DNA from: UBA6265 sp964526965
GTDB lineage: Bacteria; Chloroflexota; Chloroflexia; Thermomicrobiales; UBA6265
DNA length: 64,000 bases
Assembly (NCBI GenBank): GCA_964526965.1
Contig: CAZGML010000003.1
Span: 1-64,000 of the forward strand
Direction: 5' to 3'
Position numbers and translations under genes: made by a program. The notes beneath the pieces were generated by a model. It had not been told where the DNA came from and did not search any database. It was given only the letters and a program-made list of their open reading frames with translations. This document shows, in pieces, positions 32,130 through 40,548 of this stretch (position 1 is its first letter; every line of letters begins with the position of its first letter).

Positions 32130-32159
32130 GAGAGCCCGAGCACATTGGCCCGGGCTCTC
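32130..32159 (-). terminator. Hairpin after the LplA-like gene
   Basis: A 9-bp stem GAGAGCCCG/CGGGCTCTC (32130-32138 with 32151-32159) and 12-base loop. It is the second of two hairpins downstream of the binding-protein stop; no clear T-run. Confidence 0.6.
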
Positions 32160-32167
32160 GTCAAGAG

Positions 32168-32187
32168 TCACGCAGCGCGCTGCGTGA
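32168..32187. repeat. 20-bp perfect palindrome
   Basis: TCACGCAGCGCGCTGCGTGA reads the same on both strands. It lies nine bases past the stop of the LplA-like gene. As RNA it would form a tight hairpin, and as DNA it could be a protein-binding site. Confidence 0.7.
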
Positions 32188-32196
32188 TAGTGTTCT

Positions 32197-33849
32197 CTAG
32201 TTATCAGACCCGGCGAGTATTTCTTCGTACTCGGCGCGAATCTCATCGCCACCACGCTCACGCCACTGCTGGCGTGTTTCTTCCAGCTTCTCGATACCGG
32301 AGCGGCCAGTGACCACTTCCGTGTACATATCGGTAATAAGCTGGGAAAGAGTGGCACCGTACTCGCCCTGTGCCGGGGAGAAGAGAGATGCGGCCGGGTT
32401 GGCAACTGCAACCTTTGCCATCTCTTCGTTGTGCTTCTGGGCAGCAATGGTCTCTTCCGGTGCGCCCGGGTAGTAGAAGTAGTTCTCACTCAGGAACGGG
32501 TACACCAGTGCGCCCTGCTCTGCGCGGCCCTGGTCGGTGAGCGCGAATCCACCGTCGTCGCTTGGCTCGGAGTGCTCGCCTTCAATTCCGTAGCGGAGGA
32601 ATGTGCTCTCCTCGCTGCCGAACGGGGCGTACATGTAGTCCAGAATGCGGAGCAGTGTATCGATGCGCTCTTCGTCGCCAGCAATCGCACCAGGAAGCGC
32701 GTTGTAGCCGAAGATGCCGGGGGTCTGGTACGTAACGCCAGAACCGCCATCAACGCCCGGCATAATGAGCGCTTCATACTCAGCCTCAGGCACGGTGTCG
32801 GTTACGGTGCTGCGGAAGCCGGTATTGCCGAACACGGCTGCGAAGCCATTGGTGGCCATACCAACCTGGCCGGCCTGCACCATCTCGGTAGACATCGCAA
32901 CGTCGATCGTGGCGGAATCCGGATGGTACGCTCCATCGTTCCAAAGCTGCATGCACATTTCGAGTGCAGCCTGGTACTCATCTGTTTCGTGTGCGGCGGT
33001 GAGGGAGCCATCGTCATTCAGGCGCCAGCCGTACGGAACGTGGAACATCTGGTTAACGAGGAAGTTGTTCCAGTTACCGCCGTACGGAGCAAAGCCCCAT
33101 GTGTCACGGTCGTTGCCGTTGCCGTCCGGATCCTCAGTGGAAACACCAACGAGATATTGATGGACGTCGTCACCATTGGTGAGGGTTTCTGTCCCCAGAA
33201 CGCCGCCCCAATCCTTGCGCCAGAAGGTAACGTCGTTGTTGCGCAGTACCGGTTTTGGAACGCCCCAAATCTTGCCTTCGAAGCGGGTGGCCTCCCAAAG
33301 ATAGTCCTCCAGCGCACCGAGGTTTGGGTACTCCTTAATCTGACCAGACTCCACGATTTCGGTCATATCCAGGAAAGCACCCTGGCGCAGGCCATCATAG
33401 ATAATCGGTCGGGATGCACTAGGCAGCAGGAAGAAGAAATCGGGCAGGTCGCCACCGGCGAGCGTGGTTGCAATCCGCTCGTTATAGGTATCGATCGGCA
33501 CCATATCGGCTTCCCAGGTAACACCCAGGCGTGACTCCAGTTCCTGCCAATACGTATTCTCATCGCGACCGGGCACGGGTGGTCGGTACGAGAGTGTCAG
33601 CATTTTCACGGTGCTGCCGTCGCCTGGTACCTCGTCCACCGATTTGAACGGCTCCGGATACGCGGTGTAGGCGTTCGGCACACCTTCCACCGACGAAACG
33701 ATGGTGGTGTCACCACCAGATGGACTGGCTTCCGGGGTCTGGGCGAAAGAATCCCGCACCAGTGGGAATGTGAGCGCAGAGCCCGTCAAAACCGATGCGC
33801 CCTGCACAAACGAGCGGCGACTCAGGGGTTTCCGGCGAATGGATTTCAT
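32197..33849 (-). CDS. Extracellular sugar-binding protein, LplA-like
   Basis: A 550-residue receptor for a CUT1 carbohydrate importer. The N-terminus has a twin-arginine signal (LSRRSFVQGASVLTG) followed by 'AQTPEASPSGGD', a low-complexity linker. The mature part shows LplA/YtcQ features: 'DLPDFFFLLPSASRP' and 'FEGKIWGVPKPVLRNND'. The start at MKSIRRKPL has AAAGGA about seven bases upstream; the longer frame is rejected. Its likely partners are the two permeases at 26494-28391, on the other strand and 4 kb away. No ATPase is present in the region. Confidence 0.87.
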   Translation of the reverse strand: MKSIRRKPLSRRSFVQGASVLTGSALTFPLVRDSFAQTPEASPSGGDTTIVSSVEGVPNAYTAYPEPFKSVDEVPGDGSTVKMLTLSYRPPVPGRDENTYWQELESRLGVTWEADMVPIDTYNERIATTLAGGDLPDFFFLLPSASRPIIYDGLRQGAFLDMTEIVESGQIKEYPNLGALEDYLWEATRFEGKIWGVPKPVLRNNDVTFWRKDWGGVLGTETLTNGDDVHQYLVGVSTEDPDGNGNDRDTWGFAPYGGNWNNFLVNQMFHVPYGWRLNDDGSLTAAHETDEYQAALEMCMQLWNDGAYHPDSATIDVAMSTEMVQAGQVGMATNGFAAVFGNTGFRSTVTDTVPEAEYEALIMPGVDGGSGVTYQTPGIFGYNALPGAIAGDEERIDTLLRILDYMYAPFGSEESTFLRYGIEGEHSEPSDDGGFALTDQGRAEQGALVYPFLSENYFYYPGAPEETIAAQKHNEEMAKVAVANPAASLFSPAQGEYGATLSQLITDMYTEVVTGRSGIEKLEETRQQWRERGGDEIRAEYEEILAGSDN

Positions 33850-33966
33850 CCATATTCCTTTCTCAGACGTACCACCGGCCATGCATCCGTATGCAATCGT
33901 CAGTGGAAATGAAACGTACCCCTATCTTGCCACAGAGAGACCTGATGGCAACCCCATTTTGGCCAG

Positions 33967-34503
33967 CTACTCATCGTGATCCTTTGCGACGATGACATGG
34001 CCATCCTCAGCGCGAGCGAGAATGAACATGAGCGTGCTAAGTCGATTCAGGTAACGAATGATTTCTGCGTTGATGGCTGTGCCAGCCTCCGCCAGGTGCA
34101 CTGCCGCCCGCTCTGTACGGCGCACTACCGTGCGGCAAACATCGAGCGCAGCACCGGGAGTGGTCTCTCCCGGGACGATAAACTCGCGCGGGAGCTCCAC
34201 ACTCTCCTGCACTTTGGCAATCGACTCTTCAAGCCAGTCGATGCGATCGGCCTGGAACACCATTCCATCCGGACGGGTGGCGTCTGTAAAGGCGAGCTCC
34301 GCCATGATCTGGTAGAGATCGCGCTGCACCGTCAGCAACATCTCGCCAGCGTTCTCCCACGATGAAAGGCTCCGCGCAAGCCCGATGCTACTGGTGGATT
34401 CATCCAGTTCGCCGAGAAGCTCTATGCGTGGATCGCCCTTCGTTACGCGTTCGCCAAGCAAATCCGTTTGTCCCTGGTCTCCCCGGGCAGTGTAGATCTT
34501 CAT
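33967..34503 (-). CDS. Cob(I)alamin adenosyltransferase, PduO type
   Basis: Transfers the adenosyl group of ATP to cob(I)alamin to make coenzyme B12. At 178 residues it is the usual PduO/PF01923 size. The ATP-binding N-terminus 'YTARGDQGQTDLLGE' matches the family's 'YTxxGDxGxTxL', and the C-terminal 'NAEIIRYLNRLSTLMFILAR' (seen as RYLNRLSTLMFILAR) matches 'YLNRLSDLLFxxAR', including the Arg and Asn that bind ATP. The start MKIYTARG fits homologues better than the upstream ATG nine codons earlier. No B12-dependent mutase is in the window. Confidence 0.92.
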   Translation of the reverse strand: MKIYTARGDQGQTDLLGERVTKGDPRIELLGELDESTSSIGLARSLSSWENAGEMLLTVQRDLYQIMAELAFTDATRPDGMVFQADRIDWLEESIAKVQESVELPREFIVPGETTPGAALDVCRTVVRRTERAAVHLAEAGTAINAEIIRYLNRLSTLMFILARAEDGHVIVAKDHDE

Positions 34504-34594
34504 TTCGTGTTCATCTCCATTCGGTATCATTAGGGGCGACGGTCAGCACAGGCCCGTACGAACGCAGCACAACAGCCCCAGGAACGAGTGATTT

Positions 34595-35743
34595 ATGGAT
34601 GTAATCGGGATTCAACAAGCACCTCAACCCTCCGAGTTTACCGACCGGCCGGTTCGCCTGGCCCTTATCGGTACCGGTTTCGGATCACAGGTGCACCTTC
34701 CCGCCATTGCACACCTGGATAATACCGAGCTTGTGGCCATTTGTTCCCGCAGGCAGGATCGGGTTGACGTGATTGCTGCCCGACACGGCATTCCCAGCGC
34801 GAGTACAGACTGGCGGGATGTGGTGAACGACCCCGGCGTCGATGCCGTCATAATCGCCACCCCACCCTATCTGCATCATCAAATGGTGATTGCCGCGCTT
34901 GAGGCAGGCAAGCATGTGTTGTGCGAGAAGCCGATGGCTCGCAACCTGGCAGAAACCCGCGACATGGCCCGACTCGCCAAACAGGCCGGCGTTGTGGCGA
35001 TGGTCGACCATCAGTATCGCTACCTGCCCATTCGGCGCCGCGTGAAAGAGTTGCTGGATGAAGGATATATCGGCACTCCCCATGCGCTGAATATGATCGT
35101 GTTCAACAGCCAGCTTGCCGACCCGGAGGAGACGCGCTTCAATTGGCTAATGGAGCAGGACAAGTCTGGCGGGATGCTCCGCGCTATCGGTAGCCACTAT
35201 ATCGATACGATGCGCTGGTGGCTGGGGGATATCGATGCCGTGGCCGGAACCGTGGGAACAATGGTTCCCAAGCGACGTCTGCCTGACAGCACACTCACCG
35301 CAACCGTGGACGCAGATGACAACTTCGCGTTTATGGTGCAATTCAAAAATGGTGCGATTGGCTCCGTGCATTTTAGCTCCACGGCTCCTGTGGATGCGGG
35401 CGAGAGCACGACGATCACCGGCTCGGAAGGCATGTTGATTCTTGAGGCTGATACCGAACTCTTCGGTGCCCGTAAACGCGACGTAAACCTGCGCGAGCTC
35501 GCGATTCCTGATCGACTCAATCCAAAGCTCCCGGAGTTCAGTCATCACCTCACCCGCCCCACGATCCTGCTTATGCGCGACTGGATTCAGGCAATCCGCG
35601 AGGGCGACCTCACTCGCTTCGCACCATCCTTTTCGGATGGCGAAAAGGTGCAGGAGATAATCGATGGCGTCTCCCGCAGCCGCGAACAGGGCCGCTGGAT
35701 CGATACCTCTGGCGCCCGCTGGCCCAAAACAGGCCGGATCTAA
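34595..35743 (+). CDS. Gfo/Idh/MocA-family NAD(P)-dependent oxidoreductase
   Basis: A 382-residue sugar or polyol dehydrogenase-type protein. The Rossmann loop is 'LIGTGFGSQVH' near residue 30; the 'HVLCEKPMA' motif holds the catalytic Lys; 'AIGSHYIDTMRWW' carries the usual His. The C-terminal domain is the typical open beta sheet. The substrate cannot be told from sequence: family members act on inositols, glucose derivatives, deoxysugars and others. It sits at the start of a run of catabolic genes and just before a D-threonine-aldolase-like gene on the same strand, 50 bases apart. Confidence 0.85.
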   Translation: MDVIGIQQAPQPSEFTDRPVRLALIGTGFGSQVHLPAIAHLDNTELVAICSRRQDRVDVIAARHGIPSASTDWRDVVNDPGVDAVIIATPPYLHHQMVIAALEAGKHVLCEKPMARNLAETRDMARLAKQAGVVAMVDHQYRYLPIRRRVKELLDEGYIGTPHALNMIVFNSQLADPEETRFNWLMEQDKSGGMLRAIGSHYIDTMRWWLGDIDAVAGTVGTMVPKRRLPDSTLTATVDADDNFAFMVQFKNGAIGSVHFSSTAPVDAGESTTITGSEGMLILEADTELFGARKRDVNLRELAIPDRLNPKLPEFSHHLTRPTILLMRDWIQAIREGDLTRFAPSFSDGEKVQEIIDGVSRSREQGRWIDTSGARWPKTGRI

Positions 35744-35759
35744 CTTCACGATTATCCCG

Positions 35760-35765
35760 TATAAT
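35760..35765 (+). promoter_or_regulatory. -10 box TATAAT before the PLP-enzyme gene
   Basis: A perfect TATAAT lies 28 bases before the ATG at 35794, but no good -35 box is visible at the right distance. It suggests that the gene has its own promoter. Confidence 0.45.
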
Positions 35766-35793
35766 TCGATATCACAACCTTTCAGGTCGGCGA

Positions 35794-36981
35794 ATGGCTC
35801 CACGCACAGTGGCAAATCGGCGACCCGCGCTTACGGAGACTGATATCGTGACTGCACTGACGCAGGAGTCCGAGCGACTTCTTCTCGACACTTCCACCAT
35901 CGATACCCCGCAACTCATCGTTTCCGAGGAGATTTTGCAACGCAACATCGCGGAGATGGCGTCGTTCGCGCGGAGTATCAACGTGCAGCTCCGGCCCCAT
36001 ATCAAGACGCACAAGAGCCTTGAGATCGCACGGCTACAAATTGCGGCCGGTGCTATCGGCATTAGCTGCGCTACTGTCGGAGAAGCCGAGGTCATGGTGA
36101 ACGAGGGTGGGATAGACGATGTACTCCTCGCCTATCCCATTGTTGGCGCGCAAAAGTACGAACGACTCGTGCCCCTGATGGAGAAGGCTCGCATTGCCGT
36201 TGCTGTCGATAGCACGGCTGCTATTGAGACCATCGCCAAAGCCATGACAAAGCACGAGCGGATTATGGATATTTACCTTGAACTGAACACAGGCCAAAAC
36301 CGGTCTGGTGTGATGTGGGGCGATGAAGCAGTGAACTTTGCGCAGCAGATAGACAAGCATCCGAACCTGCGCCTGGCCGGCATCATGACGCATGAAGGAC
36401 ATGTCGCTTTTGTCGATCCGGACGCCATCGCCGCCGAGGCCCAGGCCGCCGGCGAGAAAATGGTTGAGACGGCTGAGAAAATCCGCAGCCTTGGAATTGA
36501 ACTCCCAACGGTCAGTGTCGGTTCAACACCGGCTGCGCGTTTGACCCCAACCGTGAAAGGCGTTACGGAGATGCGGCCGGGCACCTATGTGTTCAATGAT
36601 AATTCGCTCTTCCGCTTCGGCGATCACTGGGGCGTGGAGGATTGCGCGGCGCGTTTCGTGGCAACAGTCGTCAGCCGCACTGCTGATGACCGCTGCGTGA
36701 TCGACGCGGGTTCCAAGACCCTGGCACTCGATCCGAGCAAGAGCCACCCGGGGCACGGGTATATCGTCGGACACCCGGACGTGGTGATCAGCAAACTCAG
36801 CGAGGAGCATGGCGTGTGTGACCTCCCGGCCGGTGAGGAAGGTTTCCAGGTCGGTGATACGGTCGAAGTCATCCCTAACCACATCTGCCCAACCGTCAAC
36901 CTGATGGACGAAATGGCCGTGGTGAAAGAGGGCAAGGTTATCGATCACTGGAAGGTCGCCGCACGCGGCAAGGTGCAGTAA
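35794..36981 (+). CDS. D-threonine aldolase-like fold-type III PLP enzyme
   Basis: A 395-residue protein with an alanine-racemase-type barrel and a D-serine-dehydratase-like C-terminal domain. The PLP Lys lies in 'LRPHIKTHKSLEIA' (RPHxKTHK), the phosphate region in 'TVSVGSTPAAR', and the metal-binding His and Cys in 'EVIPNHICPTVNLMDE'. Members cleave D-threonine and other beta-hydroxy-D-amino acids or dehydrate D-hydroxyaspartate; which one applies is open. A GTG at 35848 is an alternative start nearer the conserved part ('LLLDTSTIDTPQLIV'). Convergent with the aminotransferase 17 bases on. Confidence 0.85.
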   Translation: MAPRTVANRRPALTETDIVTALTQESERLLLDTSTIDTPQLIVSEEILQRNIAEMASFARSINVQLRPHIKTHKSLEIARLQIAAGAIGISCATVGEAEVMVNEGGIDDVLLAYPIVGAQKYERLVPLMEKARIAVAVDSTAAIETIAKAMTKHERIMDIYLELNTGQNRSGVMWGDEAVNFAQQIDKHPNLRLAGIMTHEGHVAFVDPDAIAAEAQAAGEKMVETAEKIRSLGIELPTVSVGSTPAARLTPTVKGVTEMRPGTYVFNDNSLFRFGDHWGVEDCAARFVATVVSRTADDRCVIDAGSKTLALDPSKSHPGHGYIVGHPDVVISKLSEEHGVCDLPAGEEGFQVGDTVEVIPNHICPTVNLMDEMAVVKEGKVIDHWKVAARGKVQ

Positions 36982-36997
36982 CACCTCCGAAACAGAG

Positions 36998-38170
36998 CTA
37001 CGCCCAGGCTATGGCAGCCTCGCTAATGCGCTTCAGCGCTTCCTCGATATTCTCTTCAGAGGTCGCATAACTCAGGCGAATGTAGCCCTCGCCTGCATCG
37101 CCGAAGCTGGTGCCGCTAACTGCTGCAACTCCGTACTCGTCCAGCAAGCGGTCGGCAAAGTCATCGCTGCTCATGCCAAAACTGGAGATGTTCGGGAAGG
37201 CGTAAAAGGCGCCATGCGGCATAACACAGGCGATGCCGGGGATGGCGTTAAGTCCGTCCACGATCAGCTTGCGCCGGCGTTCAAAGGCCGAACGGAACGA
37301 CTGAACCTCATCCCACGGGCCGGTGAGCGCCGCTATGCCCGCACGCTGAGTTGCAACATTGGTGCATGAGGCGCTGTTCACCATAAGCGTGGTCAGTGGC
37401 TCAACCAGCTCCTTCGGGCAGAGTCCGTAGCCGAGCCGCCAACCTGTCATCGCGAAGGTTTTGCTGAACCCGTCCAGCAAAATCGTGCGTTCGGGCATAC
37501 CCGGAAGTGCGGCAATGCTGATATGTTCGCCGTCGTACTGCAACTCGCTGTAGATCTCGTCGGCGAGAACCAAAATATCGTGCTCGGTCGCGATCTCTGC
37601 AATCGCCTCGAGGTCGGCTAGTGGCAGCACATTGCCGCATGGGTTCCCCGGCGAGTTCAGGATCAGCAGGCGGGTGCGATCGTTGACGAGGGTACGGAGA
37701 TCCTCGACATCGAGCCGGAAATCGTTCTCCTCCCGCAGCACAGCTGGCACGGCTTTCGCCCCGGTGTATTCAATCATCGACCGATAGATCGGAAATCCAG
37801 GATCAGGGAAGATAGCTTCATCGCCCTGCTGCAAGAGTGCAAGCATTGCGTAGAACATCACAGGTTTGCCACCCGGGGTTACGATCACCTGATCGGCATC
37901 GTAGCGCGCTCCCCTCGAGTTGAGGATGTAGGAAGCAATAGCTTCACGCAGTTCCGGGTCGCCCTGGGCTGGGCCGTAGTGGGTCCAGCCATTCCGCAGG
38001 GCAACAACACCAGCCTCGATAATGTGGGCAGGCGTCTCAAAATCGGGCTCGCCAATTTGCATGTGGACAACGGATTTTCCCTGCGCCTCCAGGGCGCGGG
38101 CACGGGCCAATACGGCGAAGGCGGATTCAGTACCGATCCTATGCATTCCGTCGGCGAGTCGAATGGGCAT
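36998..38170 (-). CDS. Class I/II aminotransferase (aspartate/aromatic-like)
   Basis: A 390-residue PLP aminotransferase of fold type I. Visible landmarks: 'HMQIGEPDF' near the N-terminus, 'NGWTHYGPAQGDPELREAIA' (seen as HYGPAQGDPELREAIA), 'SPGNPCGNVL', 'LADEIYSEL' and the PLP Lys in 'DGFSKTFAMTGWRLGY', with a C-terminal Arg in 'YIRLSYATS' that binds the substrate carboxylate. The start MPIRLADGM has AGAAGG eight bases upstream. The amino donor is not predictable. It is divergent from the GntR gene, across a region with dyads, so may be controlled by it. Confidence 0.88.
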   Translation of the reverse strand: MPIRLADGMHRIGTESAFAVLARARALEAQGKSVVHMQIGEPDFETPAHIIEAGVVALRNGWTHYGPAQGDPELREAIASYILNSRGARYDADQVIVTPGGKPVMFYAMLALLQQGDEAIFPDPGFPIYRSMIEYTGAKAVPAVLREENDFRLDVEDLRTLVNDRTRLLILNSPGNPCGNVLPLADLEAIAEIATEHDILVLADEIYSELQYDGEHISIAALPGMPERTILLDGFSKTFAMTGWRLGYGLCPKELVEPLTTLMVNSASCTNVATQRAGIAALTGPWDEVQSFRSAFERRRKLIVDGLNAIPGIACVMPHGAFYAFPNISSFGMSSDDFADRLLDEYGVAAVSGTSFGDAGEGYIRLSYATSEENIEEALKRISEAAIAWA

Positions 38171-38213
38171 GGACGAACCTTCTTTCCAGCTTTTTGTGCA
38201 CAAATTCTACGCA

Positions 38214-38238
38214 TACAGCTAATCTGTAGTGTATGATT
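38214..38238. promoter_or_regulatory. Spaced dyad CATACA...TGTATG in the aminotransferase/gntR region
   Basis: CATACA and TGTATG are inverted copies separated by about 12 bases, with an inner ACAG...CTGT pair. It lies in the divergent region just upstream of the aminotransferase gene and near the TGTATACA site; both could bind the neighbouring GntR protein. Confidence 0.35.
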
Positions 38239-38255
38239 CAGTGAGGCCGGGCTAA

Positions 38256-38263
38256 TGTATACA
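38256..38263. promoter_or_regulatory. TGTATACA, candidate GntR/FCD operator
   Basis: An 8-bp perfect palindrome in the aminotransferase/gntR divergent region. FCD-type GntR regulators often bind sites of the form TNGTATACNA, so this is a plausible autoregulatory site. Confidence 0.45.
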
Positions 38264-38358
38264 CCCGACGAACCGGTCAACCAAGCAAAAAATGAGCCAC
38301 CAAGGTGGTGTGTTCATGTGCTTCCATATTTTATACCCAACGCCTGGAGACTCTTCGC

Positions 38359-39069
38359 ATGTCTGCCGATTCCACCCGCGCAGGGCTTACGCCCTTGCAT
38401 CCAATTGAACGTCGTAACCTTGGGTCTGATGTTTATCGCATTTTGCGAGATCGCATTTTGAGTCAGGAGTTGAAGGCCGGCGAGAAGCTTTCCGACCTTC
38501 GATTGAGTTCGGAGCTCGGGGTCAGCCGCACTCCAATTCGCGAGGCGCTTCATCAATTGGCCCAGGATGGCGTTGTTATCGCTGAACCCAACCGCGGATT
38601 CTTCGTCGCCACATTCACTCGCCGTGATCTCGAGGAGATCTTTGAATTGCGCCGTGTGCTGGAACTCTATGCCATTGAGCGCCTCGGCGAAGGGAATCAT
38701 GACGAAGACCTCAAACGTGCCATGTTTGAACTGGAGCACGTAGAGCGCCTCATTAACAATGCCGTCACCACTGAAGACAAGATCGCCGCAGGCGAGGCCT
38801 TCCTGAAAACCGACCGGGGTTTCCACAGTTGGCTGGTATCCACCGTAGACAACAAGCGCATGAGCACGATTGTGGGTGGATTGTGGACGCAGATCGCCAT
38901 TTTCCAGCAGGTGGAAGAAGAGATTCCGGAATGGATGCAGGTTGCCGTGGATCAACACCGCGAACTGCTTAACCGCCTGGTCGAGCGCGATGTTGAAGGT
39001 GCCACGGAGCTTATGTCCGAGCATCTGGACGACATGCGCGAACTCGTACTGGAGGACTTCTCCAGCTAG
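38359..39069 (+). CDS. GntR-family (FCD) transcriptional regulator
   Basis: A 236-residue regulator with an N-terminal winged helix ('LKAGEKLSDLRLSSELGVSRTPIREALHQL', seen as SSELGVSRTPIREALHQL) and a C-terminal all-helical FCD ligand domain with its metal-binding Asp/His residues (for example 'DRGFHSWL' and 'VDQHRELLNRL'). FCD regulators usually sense small organic acids such as lactate, pyruvate or sugar acids. The start MSADSTRAG has GGAG about ten bases before it; the upstream frame is not needed. lutC follows after 20 bases, so it heads the lut operon, in the manner of LutR/LldR. Confidence 0.88.
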   Translation: MSADSTRAGLTPLHPIERRNLGSDVYRILRDRILSQELKAGEKLSDLRLSSELGVSRTPIREALHQLAQDGVVIAEPNRGFFVATFTRRDLEEIFELRRVLELYAIERLGEGNHDEDLKRAMFELEHVERLINNAVTTEDKIAAGEAFLKTDRGFHSWLVSTVDNKRMSTIVGGLWTQIAIFQQVEEEIPEWMQVAVDQHRELLNRLVERDVEGATELMSEHLDDMRELVLEDFSS

Positions 39070-39089
39070 GTCTACTTTGGGAGAACCCC

Positions 39090-39623
39090 ATGTCATCCAC
39101 CACATTCGAGGATTTCCGGGATGTGTTATCAGCAGCGGCGGGCAATGCCTGCCGCTGCTCGCGTTCCCGGCTGGCAGCGAAAATAGCAGAAATGACCGGC
39201 GACGAGAGTGTGTGGTCTACCCCTGACCTTGAAGACACGTGGTCGGGATTGGTTGGCCAGCTCGAGACGCATGGTGTGGCCATACACACCGACAGCTCAC
39301 CGGAAGCCACACGCGATCAACCCTGGGGACTCACGACTGCCCGCGGTGCAATCGCGGAAAGCGGCAGCGTTGTTCTACAGGAAAACGAATTGAATCGGCG
39401 CAGCGTCAGTCTGATGACAAACAGGCTCATCGTGCTCTGCCCTATTGACCAGCTTCTGCCAGACCTTGAAGATGCAGCAAAACTGCTACGGGATATCGCC
39501 GCCGATGGCACCAGCTATGCAACGCTGGTGAGCGGCCCAAGCCGAACGGCCGACATCGAGCGGCAGCTCACCATCGGCGTACAGGGGCCGGGTGAACTCC
39601 ACGTCATTTTCGTAGAGGACTAA
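39090..39623 (+). CDS. lutC: LUD-domain protein LutC-like
   Basis: A 177-residue LUD (DUF162) protein, the small subunit of the LutABC iron-sulfur L-lactate oxidase. The signature segments are 'GLTTARGAIAESGSVVL' (AxGxIAETGS) and 'VSGPSRTADIERQLTIGVQGP' (seen as GPSRTADIE and GVQGPGELHV). GGGAG lies upstream of ATG. The FAH-family gene starts two bases after its stop. Together with the LutBA fusion downstream it should form the lactate-oxidising complex on the inner face of the membrane; the assignment rests on domain and neighbours. Confidence 0.85.
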   Translation: MSSTTFEDFRDVLSAAAGNACRCSRSRLAAKIAEMTGDESVWSTPDLEDTWSGLVGQLETHGVAIHTDSSPEATRDQPWGLTTARGAIAESGSVVLQENELNRRSVSLMTNRLIVLCPIDQLLPDLEDAAKLLRDIAADGTSYATLVSGPSRTADIERQLTIGVQGPGELHVIFVED

Positions 39624-39625
39624 GC

Positions 39626-40525
39626 ATGCATCTCGTTCATATTGCAGAGGGCACCAACGATACCGATGAGCTATTCTCACCGCGACTTGCCGTGCTGGAA
39701 GGCGAATCCATCATATACGTCACCAATCCAGACAATGCCGATGAACAAGTCGACCTGTTCAGGACATCGCTGGACAACCTGAGAACGTGGTGCGCGCACG
39801 CCCTTGAGCATGGAGATCGGGAGCCGGTAACAGACGTACAGACCGTACCAGCACCGCCCCGCATGATCTGGGGAGCGGGTGTGACCTACAAACGCGACCA
39901 GCAAGCACAGGCGGACGATTCCCGCGAGTCCGATGTCTACGACCGTGTCTACCATGCGCCGCGGCCAGAGATCTTTCTCAAATGTGCAACTCTGGCGTCG
40001 TCAAATGGCGACCCGGTCACCATCCGATCGGATTCCGATTGGAATATCCCGGAACCGGAACTCACGCTGGTCATCAATAACCAGCGAGAAATTGTGGCGT
40101 ACGCCGTCGGCAACGATGTGAGCAGTCGCGCTATCGAGAGTGAAAATCCGTTGTACCTGCCCCAGGCAAAGATGTGGAATGGCAGTGCCAGTCTGGGCAG
40201 CGTGTTTCGGCTGAACACCGAGGGCTTCGATGCGCGCAAACTGGACATCGAAATTACGGTCCAGCGCGATGAAGATGTCGCTTTCACCGGCCAAACCAAC
40301 ACGAATCGGCTTCACCGCACCTTTGGTGACCTGGTGTACTGGTTGCATCGTGGGCAGGATTTTCCCCTGGGAGCCTATATGATGACCGGCACAGGCATTA
40401 TTCCTCCCGATGATTTCACGCTCGCCCAGGGCGACGAGGTGACGATCAACATTGCCGAGGTTGGGCAACTAACAAACCACGTGGCCGTACTCGATGTTGA
40501 AACGAACACCGTTCGCATGGAGTAA
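39626..40525 (+). CDS. FAH-family hydrolase, 2-keto-3-deoxy-arabinonate dehydratase-like
   Basis: A 299-residue member of the fumarylacetoacetate hydrolase superfamily. The metal site is visible in 'PEPELTLVI' (E-x-E) and in the segment DVSSRAIESENPLYLPQAK. This ENPLYLPQAK run and 'IRSDSDWNIPEPEL' closely resemble KdaD, the Sulfolobus 2-keto-3-deoxy-D-arabinonate dehydratase, which makes 2,5-dioxopentanoate. Other FAH activities (acylpyruvase, keto-acid decarboxylase) remain possible. It lies inside the lut operon, 2 bases after lutC and 23 bases before the LutBA gene, an unusual place for this enzyme. Confidence 0.8.
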   Translation: MHLVHIAEGTNDTDELFSPRLAVLEGESIIYVTNPDNADEQVDLFRTSLDNLRTWCAHALEHGDREPVTDVQTVPAPPRMIWGAGVTYKRDQQAQADDSRESDVYDRVYHAPRPEIFLKCATLASSNGDPVTIRSDSDWNIPEPELTLVINNQREIVAYAVGNDVSSRAIESENPLYLPQAKMWNGSASLGSVFRLNTEGFDARKLDIEITVQRDEDVAFTGQTNTNRLHRTFGDLVYWLHRGQDFPLGAYMMTGTGIIPPDDFTLAQGDEVTINIAEVGQLTNHVAVLDVETNTVRME

Positions 40526-40548
40526 GTTGCGGTCAGGAGGCACACACC

